From the NCBI GenBank assembly GCA_001939145.1, contig LSRX01000305.1:444182-508181 (forward strand): a DNA stretch of 64,000 nucleotides, written 5' to 3'. Both the position numbers and the translations under genes were made by a program. This DNA comes from Symbiodinium microadriaticum (taxonomy: Eukaryota > Sar > Dinophyceae > Suessiales > Symbiodiniaceae). The notes beneath the pieces are model-generated. The model worked only from the letters and a program-made list of their open reading frames with translations, was not told where the DNA came from and did no database searches. How positions within the stretch are numbered: the first letter of the stretch is position 1; each line of letters starts with the position of its first letter. This document shows positions 61,933 through 64,000 of the stretch, in pieces.

Positions 61933-62050
61933 CCCAGAGACACCTTGATCCCTTAATTAAGGAATATACCTTAAAGCTTATTAGGGTTCCTATTATAATT
62001 TAAGGTATATTCCAGAATATTCCCTAATTAAGGGATAATGGGTCTCTGGG
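61933..62050. mobile_element. Foldback element, family G, longest arms
   Basis: CCCAGAGACACCTTGATCCC to GGGATAATGGGTCTCTGGG, with TTAATTAAGGAATATACC and GGTATATTCC inside; arms cover nearly the entire 118 bp. Confidence 0.93.
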
Positions 62051-62446
62051 TTGCGGCGCAAGAGCTGGCCTAGCATAGGTTGATGATACTTTGGGCTCAC
62101 CATGCAGAGACCCTCGTCGTGATCTCGCTTGCAACATCTTATAACTAGTGACGCTTTCTAAGCAGTCCCATCTTCCAGCGGTGAGCATTCGCTCCCCACT
62201 GTGACAATTCTAAACTTGACTGGATTTCTATGTCAAGAATAACCCCCCCCCCTAATGCCCTCCGGGCTTGGTTATGTATCTCTCGTTTAGAAATTGAAGC
62301 ACTCGCGACTATGCAGTGTTTCTATACTAGGAATTGCCATTAGGATTTAGGGAAGTATCCCCCACACCAATACATGGGACCCTTTGGGTTATATCGTGAG
62401 ACAACTGCAACTAGAATCGAGTTCTTTGGCCGACAGCCTTCTCTCC
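62051..62446. other. No gene seen
   Basis: Unique DNA with a C10 run near 62245. Confidence 0.5.
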
Positions 62447-62521
62447 TTAGAGGGTCGGGAGACTTAGTACGTAGGCCATACAGAAGTACCCTAAGGTTCA
62501 AGGGGTCCTATAATCGGGGTT
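62447..62521. mobile_element. Diverged partial family D element
   Basis: AGAGGGTCGGGAGACTTAGT, AGAAGTACCCTAAGG and GTCCTATAATCGGGGTT follow the partial copy at 4794-4886. Confidence 0.6.
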
Positions 62522-62773
62522 CCCTCCTCCCAGAAGCCCTTAGAACTCAGCAATAGTATAACTTAACTCATAGATCATAGTCATAGATGCGACTTGAGGT
62601 ATACTCCTGAAGGGAGGGGCAACCCAGAATCCGAAATCCCGACACCTAAACTTTCAATCATGCGTTGCATAGGAAACCCTACCCTAAATCCTCAACCCTT
62701 TAGCCCGGATGCGAAATGCTTACAGAGGGATGCGGCCGCAATAGGGTGCCTGAAATAAGCAAAACAGACTCTA
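62522..62773. other. No gene seen
   Basis: Unique DNA, short CCCTAAA-like patch at 62678. Confidence 0.5.
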
Positions 62774-62862
62774 CCCATAGGCTCCTTAGCAGTTCATTTT
62801 GGGATTTCTTTATAGGATCCTAAATAGCAACCACAAAAAGGAACTACTAAGGAGCCTATGGG
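62774..62862. mobile_element. Foldback element, family C, TA-flanked
   Basis: CCCATAGGCTCCTTAGCAGT to CTACTAAGGAGCCTATGGG; TA at 62772-62773 and 62863-62864. The tips match one another better than they match other C copies (both read GGCTCC / GGAGCC), so arms have co-varied. Confidence 0.94.
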
Positions 62863-62864
62863 TA

Positions 62865-63307
62865 AACCCTCAATCCTACGTACATCACCTTGGGCCAACG
62901 CTCATGTGGGATCCTGAGGCAGTTGTCGTGAAACAGGGGCAGGAGGACCGCAAAGGGGTGTGGGTTTGACTAGGTTTAGGGTTTAGGGTTTTTGTGGCAT
63001 GGTTTAGGGGTTAGGGCTAGGGTTTAGGGTGGTGGTTTATATATGGGTTTTGATTATGTGTGTTCTGGGGGGTTTCTCTAGGGATTAGTCTATGAGGTTT
63101 AATTAGAGTCTCTAGGGTATACGGGGCTTAGAGGGTTGAGTCTCCAGGACGAGGCTTGGTGAGTGTTTTCGGTTTGCAACAGCATGGTGCAGTAGTACGA
63201 TGCGACAAGGCAAGCCCGCTGATACAGAACGCAAGATCAGGGTTTGTTGGACATCCTGGCTTATCCTTCAAGCCTGTAGTACTGTAGAACCGATTACCCC
63301 AAGCCGT
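62865..63307. other. No gene seen; TTTAGGG island
   Basis: G-rich words at 62970-63035. The plus frame 63200-63412 and minus frame 63128-63361 cross the CA repeat. Confidence 0.5.
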
Positions 63308-63372
63308 AAAACAAACACCCACACACACAACACACACACACACACATACACAGAGACACACAGAGACACATG
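63308..63372. repeat. (CA)n / (CAGAGACA)n microsatellite
   Basis: CA dinucleotides passing to CACAGAGACA. Confidence 0.95.
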
Positions 63373-63466
63373 CAAACTCCTAGTTTTGGATTCTCGCGCT
63401 CGGGTTCCCTGACAGCGTCTTCCCGTACGAGACGGCACTCAATCCTGCACTGTTTTTGCTTCCCAG

Positions 63467-63588
63467 TGTCAAGTTCAAACCTCGACAGCCAGCTCGAAGT
63501 CCTGCAGCACTCCACCCGACACGTCTTGCGATTGAGTAGCAAGCAGCACGAGATGATGCTAATTCCTATACAGACGGAAAGATCGTAA
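63467..63588 (+). CDS. Possible terminal exon after a strong acceptor-like site
   Basis: CTGTTTTTGCTTCCCAG is a good match to a pyrimidine-rich 3' splice site. The frame after it reads SSNLDSQLEVLQHSTRHVLR, continues LSSKQHEMMLIPIQTERS and stops TAA. It is hydrophilic with helix-like character and no repeats. No family recognised and no partner exon is evident upstream. Confidence 0.27.
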
Positions 63589-63973
63589 CGATTGCCGAAG
63601 GCTAAGACTTGGTTGCTTAATGGTCACCTGTGTTAACTGTGAACTAGGGTCGTCTTTGAAGTGCTAATAATACGCAGTTGTGCATTGAAGTTGTGATACC
63701 TTTCCTTGCCTGCTTACCCTGGGGGTTGGGGTTTCAAGCTTCGGATGTTTCCCTGTATGGTGGGATTTCCAAATCACCCAAAGTCTTGGGATCCTGCTGA
63801 TACGCGTAACTTCGGGTACTTAGTGTGCCAACGGATCGCTAAATTCATTTATCCCATGAAGCAGCAGTCATGAGATTCCATAGATTCGAACCGTGGGACT
63901 GGGCTTCGAGCTCTGGGGTTCTGGAAAAACCCTAACCCTCACCTGCTTTGTAGGAGACTTTGGAGGAATCCTA
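63589..63973. other. No gene seen
   Basis: Unique DNA. A GATTCGAACC string at 63890 was checked as a tRNA B-box and rejected. Confidence 0.5.
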
Positions 63974-64000
63974 CTTAAGTGATCACGGGACTTAGAAACT
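63974..64000. mobile_element. Left end of a family D element, cut by the window
   Basis: After TA (63972-63973), CTTAAGTGATCACGGGACTT then AGAAACT. It matches D except for the GGAGGTT stretch. Confidence 0.65.

Noticed and set aside
63875-63935. GATTCGAACC string as a tRNA B-box on the minus strand
   Set aside because: The T-arm stem does not pair and no A-box lies at a suitable distance.

Overview
This 64 kb window looks like gene-poor nuclear DNA of a eukaryote, most likely an alga-like protist. I found no protein gene, tRNA, rRNA or CRISPR array that I can name with confidence. Three things point to a eukaryote: hundreds of heptamers of the TTTAGGG / CCCTAAA telomere type scattered through the window, long di-, tri- and tetranucleotide microsatellites, and dozens of short non-autonomous inverted-repeat elements. 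A TTTAGGG telomere is shared by land plants, several algal groups and dinoflagellates with their relatives. Two spliced-leader-like strings near 60.4-60.5 kb make a dinoflagellate worth testing, but the assignment is only a guess. || Three kinds of sequence alternate along the whole window. (1) Foldback elements (MITE-like), about 60-130 bp, in at least a dozen families that I label A to Q (my own labels). Well preserved copies are flanked by TA on both sides, as expected for Tc1/mariner-type target choice; no transposase is visible. (2) Telomere-like islands in both orientations, pure to very degenerate, some with higher-order periods of 14, 21, 29 and 54 bp. Some were present before foldback elements inserted at their TA, and two are flanked by imperfect direct repeats as if inserted. 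(3) Unique filler of roughly balanced base composition with microsatellites, the largest at 6.72-7.15, 19.1-19.8, 27.7 and 43.3-43.6 kb. || Layout: 0-1.5 kb holds two copies of a ~530 bp segment 996 bp apart. 1.9-2.7 kb has two opposite F elements. 9-12 kb is dense in telomere-like DNA. 13.1-14.6 kb has three A elements. 15.6-16.3 kb, 20.0 kb, 26.0 kb, 47.4-48.5 kb, 51.2 kb, 60.5-61.9 kb and 63.5 kb hold the most exon-like open frames, none recognised. 49.0-49.3 kb is a T-rich island. 49.65-50.06 kb is a 54-bp tandem repeat. 59.46-59.73 kb is a duplication across an N that may be an assembly error. || The open reading frames are no longer or more numerous than expected by chance: at equal base frequencies about 6000 stop-to-stop frames arise in six frames of 64 kb and roughly 50 would exceed 100 codons. 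All CDS entries are therefore low-confidence exon candidates, listed so they can be tested with transcripts. Single N bases at 2957, 31245, 49648 and 59597 mark assembly problems beside homopolymers or duplications.
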